7,402 bases of DNA from Betaproteobacteria bacterium. Lineage in GTDB: Bacteria; Pseudomonadota; Gammaproteobacteria; Burkholderiales; SG8-39. This document shows, piece after piece, positions 5,670-7,402 of this stretch (within the stretch, counting starts at the first letter, position 1; the number at the start of each line of letters is the position of its first letter). The stretch spans positions 1 through 7,402 of the forward strand of contig JAEKLK010000034.1 in the NCBI GenBank assembly GCA_019509895.1, in the 5' to 3' direction. The notes beneath the pieces were generated by a model. The model was not told where the DNA came from. It saw only the letters and a program-made list of their open reading frames with translations, and searched no databases. The position numbers were made by a program, and so were the translations under genes.

Positions 5670-6641
5670 CTACGGAATGAGGATGACCGACCCGGTGGTC
5701 TTGCGGCCCTCGAGGTCGCGATGCGCATTCGCCGCCTCCTCGAGCTTGTAGCGCGCGGTCGTCTCGATCTTCACCTTGCCGGACTTGACGACGCTGAAGA
5801 GGTCGTTGGCGCGCTTCTCCAGGTCTTTGCGCGCCGCTATGTAGGTGCCGAGCGTCGGCCGCGTGACGTAAAGCGAGCCCTTGGTGGAGAGCACGCCCAG
5901 ATTCACGGCGCCCACGGGGCCCGAGGCGTTGCCGAACGAAACCAGCAGGCCGCACGGCTGTAGGGCGTCGAGCGAGCCTTCCCAGGTGGACTTGCCGACC
6001 GGGTCGTAGACCACCGGCACTTTCTTGCCCTTGGTGATCTCCTTCACCTTCTCGACGAAGTTCTCAGTCGAGTAGTTGACGACGTGCTTGTAGCCGTGCG
6101 ATCTGGCGAGCTTGGCCTTTTCATCGGAGCCAACGGTGCCGATGGCGTTGACGCCGAGCTTTTTCAGCCACTGGCCGGCGATCAGGCCGACGCCGCCGGC
6201 GGCGGCGTGCCAGAGCACCGTCTCGCCTTTCTTCACCTTGTAGGTGGAGAAGATGAGGTAGTGCACCGTGAGGCCCTTCAGCAGCATCGAGGCGGCCTGC
6301 TCGTCGCTGATGCCCTTGGGCAGCTTGACTACGCGATCGGCCGGCACGACCCGCGCCTCGCAATACGAGCCGGGGAGGCCGGTGTACGCGACGTGATCGC
6401 CGGCCTTCAGCCCCTTCACGCCCTTGCCCACGGCGTCCACTACGCCCGCGCCTTCGTTGCCGGCGACCATCGGCAGCTGCATCGGGTAGAGGCCCGAGCG
6501 CTGGTAGGTGTCGACGAAATTGACGCCGATGGCGGTATGCCGGATGCGGATCTGCCCCGCACCGGGATCGCCGACCGGGACATCGTCGAGCTGCAGAACT
6601 TCCGGACCGCCCTGCTTATGAAAACGGATTGCCTTGGCCAT
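5670..6641 (-). CDS. qorA: Zeta-crystallin-type NADPH:quinone oxidoreductase (MDR superfamily)
   Basis: A 323-residue zinc-free medium-chain dehydrogenase/reductase, close in length to E. coli QorA (327). It should reduce quinones or other electrophilic carbonyl compounds with NADPH in the cytosol. The N-terminal GroES-like domain shows AIRFHKQGGPEVLQL, GVNFVDTYQRSGLYP (39-53) and GNEGAGVV (61-68). The Rossmann domain has the nucleotide loop AAAGGVG at 146-152, preceded by LLKGLTVHYL (120-129). The C-terminal RPTLGTYIA and the final KTTGSVILIP are typical of this branch. Zinc-ligand cysteines of alcohol dehydrogenases are missing, as expected. The ATG is well supported: GGAGA lies seven bases upstream, and the 26-base gap to PhaM is the largest in the operon. 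The symbol is by family resemblance; substrate preference is not shown. Confidence 0.93.
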   Translation of the reverse strand: MAKAIRFHKQGGPEVLQLDDVPVGDPGAGQIRIRHTAIGVNFVDTYQRSGLYPMQLPMVAGNEGAGVVDAVGKGVKGLKAGDHVAYTGLPGSYCEARVVPADRVVKLPKGISDEQAASMLLKGLTVHYLIFSTYKVKKGETVLWHAAAGGVGLIAGQWLKKLGVNAIGTVGSDEKAKLARSHGYKHVVNYSTENFVEKVKEITKGKKVPVVYDPVGKSTWEGSLDALQPCGLLVSFGNASGPVGAVNLGVLSTKGSLYVTRPTLGTYIAARKDLEKRANDLFSVVKSGKVKIETTARYKLEEAANAHRDLEGRKTTGSVILIP

Positions 6642-6648
6642 GCGTTTT

Positions 6649-6653
6649 TCTCC
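6649..6653 (-). promoter_or_regulatory. Ribosome binding site of the quinone oxidoreductase gene
   Basis: On the - strand GGAGA is read at 6653-6649, seven bases before the ATG at 6641. It is one of only two clear Shine-Dalgarno sites in the window and fixes the start of the oxidoreductase, allowing it to be translated independently of the upstream PhaM-type gene. Confidence 0.8.
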
Positions 6654-6667
6654 GATGAATGGATTGA

Positions 6668-6931
6668 CTATTCTTTGCGCGAGGCGTCGCCGCCGCTCGC
6701 CGTGCGCATCGCCGCGAGCGCGGCGCGTTGCAGCTCCAAACCCTGGATCGAGAACTTCACCATGTTGAGGTTCATATTGAGCCAGGCCTCGACCGAGCGC
6801 AGCTCGGCGATCCGCTTGTCGACCTCCTGCGGATCGAAGGTCGGCATGGCCATGCCCGGCAACGGCACGCCGAGCCCGCCCCACAGCCGGCGGAACATCT
6901 CGAAAGGATCCTGCGGCGCGTCCTCAGGCAT
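6668..6931 (-). CDS. PhaM-family polyhydroxyalkanoate granule regulatory protein, short form
   Basis: An 87-residue protein matching the conserved N-terminal domain of PhaM, a betaproteobacterial PHA-granule protein that in Ralstonia/Cupriavidus binds and activates PHA synthase PhaC1 and tethers granules to the nucleoid. Visible marks are DPFEMFRRLWGG (8-19), the PLPGMAMPTFDPQE..KRIAELR stretch (23-45), and VEAWLNMNLNMVKFSIQGLELQRAALAAM (47-75), a helical segment likely used for oligomerisation. Cupriavidus PhaM (about 260 residues) continues with a Lys/Ala/Pro-rich DNA-binding tail; here the protein stops after ASRKE, so nucleoid tethering is not expected. ATG 6931 is preferred over GTG 6952 because GGAGGAG lies seven bases before it. 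The gene overlaps the patatin stop by eight bases. No phaC is in the window. Confidence 0.82.
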   Translation of the reverse strand: MPEDAPQDPFEMFRRLWGGLGVPLPGMAMPTFDPQEVDKRIAELRSVEAWLNMNLNMVKFSIQGLELQRAALAAMRTASGGDASRKE

Positions 6932-7402
6932 AGGCTCTCTCCTCCGGCGCACCGAAGAACTCGCGCACTTCCGCCTCGCGGCTGATGGTGTCCTGGTAGC
7001 CGAGATCGATCAGCGCGCGGCAGAACGACCGCTCGAAGAGCAGGTAGCTTGCCAGGTTCGATCCCGAACGATTCAGCGCGCCCGTCGGCTTGAGGATGAA
7101 GCGCACGGTGGCCGGCAGCTCGTGCAGGAAGCGCGCGGCGATGCGCTCGATCGGCTGCGACGGCGTGATGAACAGAACCTTCACCGGGCGCAGGTTCACG
7201 TGCGAGTCGACCAGGCGCTCGGGCGGTATCAGCTGCACCGTGCGGTTGATGCGCTCCAGGCGCTCGATGTCGACCGCCAGGCTGTCGAGGAAGATCGAGT
7301 TCAGCGCGTGGCCGGCGATCTGCGCGAGCGACGGATAGATGGTCGAGCGCGCACGGTTCTGCTCGTGGTTTTGACGGCCGGTGCCGACGATCAGCACCCG
7401 GT
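6924..7402 (-). CDS. Patatin-like phospholipase, C-terminal part (5' end outside window)
   Basis: The last 158 or so residues of a patatin-family protein, a class of lipid acyl hydrolases with a Ser-Asp dyad. The retained part starts in the strand RVLIVGTGR, which in this family directly follows the conserved DG[GA] region, and continues through YPSLAQIAGHALNSIFLDSLAVDIERLERIN, a region that in bacterial patatins packs behind the active site. The end SYLLFERSFCRALIDLGYQDT is typical of the proteobacterial form. The GxSxG nucleophile and catalytic Asp lie outside the window, so activity cannot be judged. The TGA overlaps the PhaM-type gene by eight bases, making this the first visible gene of the leftward operon; pairing with a PHA-granule protein may hint at storage-lipid or membrane-lipid turnover, but that is inference. 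Confidence 0.88.
   Translation of the reverse strand, partial: RVLIVGTGRQNHEQNRARSTIYPSLAQIAGHALNSIFLDSLAVDIERLERINRTVQLIPPERLVDSHVNLRPVKVLFITPSQPIERIAARFLHELPATVRFILKPTGALNRSGSNLASYLLFERSFCRALIDLGYQDTISREAEVREFFGAPEERAYA
6939..6945 (-). promoter_or_regulatory. Ribosome binding site of the PhaM-type gene
   Basis: GGAGGAG is read on the - strand at 6945-6939, seven bases before ATG 6931. It is the strongest Shine-Dalgarno site in the window and lies inside the last codons of the patatin gene. It decides for the ATG over the GTG at 6952 and suggests that the small protein is made in more copies than the phospholipase. Confidence 0.85.

Noticed and set aside
1001..6670. Readthrough or reassignment of TAG given its frequency
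   Set aside because: Protein lengths and C-termini of Orn, QorA and the others match their families at TAG, so TAG terminates normally.
6932..6952. GTG at 6952 as start of the PhaM-type protein
   Set aside because: It would use the Shine-Dalgarno sequence GGAGGAG as coding sequence; the ATG at 6931 has correct spacing from it.
1..7402. tRNA, rRNA, CRISPR, insertion sequence, prophage or toxin-antitoxin elements
   Set aside because: Reading both strands gave no repeat array, inverted repeats with transposase, or RNA-gene pattern; nearly every base is accounted for by protein genes.

Overview
The window is an ordinary-looking, high-GC, very gene-dense stretch of a bacterial chromosome. The gene content points to a betaproteobacterium. 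The CobD/CbiB-like membrane protein and the PhaM-family PHA regulator are both of the type typical of Burkholderiales and relatives, and Orn, M48, pterin dehydratase and DUF2007 are arranged as in that group. No identity search was possible, so the taxonomic call is inference. There are 13 protein genes (11 complete, one cut at each edge), no RNA genes, no mobile elements, no CRISPR, and no gene-free stretch longer than 26 bases.

Region 1 (3-1734, + strand) is a run of four tightly coupled genes. They are the C-terminal part of a D-lactate dehydrogenase (cytochrome)/GlcD-type FAD oxidase, a small exported Ala/Pro-rich protein, a RidA/YjgF-family protein, and a second small exported Pro/Gly-rich protein. 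Each start codon overlaps or directly abuts the previous gene's end, so reinitiation or coupling is the likely mode of translation. The two small secreted proteins are not recognised and are the least understood genes here.

Region 2 (1731-4173) starts with oligoribonuclease (orn, - strand), which converges on region 1 so that both stop codons share one CTAG. Only 18 bases separate orn from the divergent + strand set: a Ste24-type M48 membrane metalloprotease, 4a-hydroxytetrahydrobiopterin dehydratase, and a DUF2007 protein carrying a C-terminal Cys ribbon. The last three overlap by 1 and 4 bases.

Region 3 (4175-7402, - strand) reads right to left: a patatin-like phospholipase (N-terminus outside the window), a very short PhaM-type PHA granule protein, a zeta-crystallin-type quinone oxidoreductase, a NudL-type CoA pyrophosphatase and a CobD/CbiB-like membrane protein. 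Overlaps of 8 and 4 bases and gaps of 26 and 2 bases suggest one operon whose promoter lies beyond the right edge.

I do not see a convincing new multi-gene system. The most notable signals are a clean split in stop-codon use (eight TAG, five TGA, no TAA; each TGA lies in a start/stop overlap with the next gene), depletion of CTAG except at gene ends, the pair of unknown exported Pro-rich proteins bracketing RidA, the very short divergent orn/M48 spacer without Shine-Dalgarno sequences, and the tail-less PhaM.
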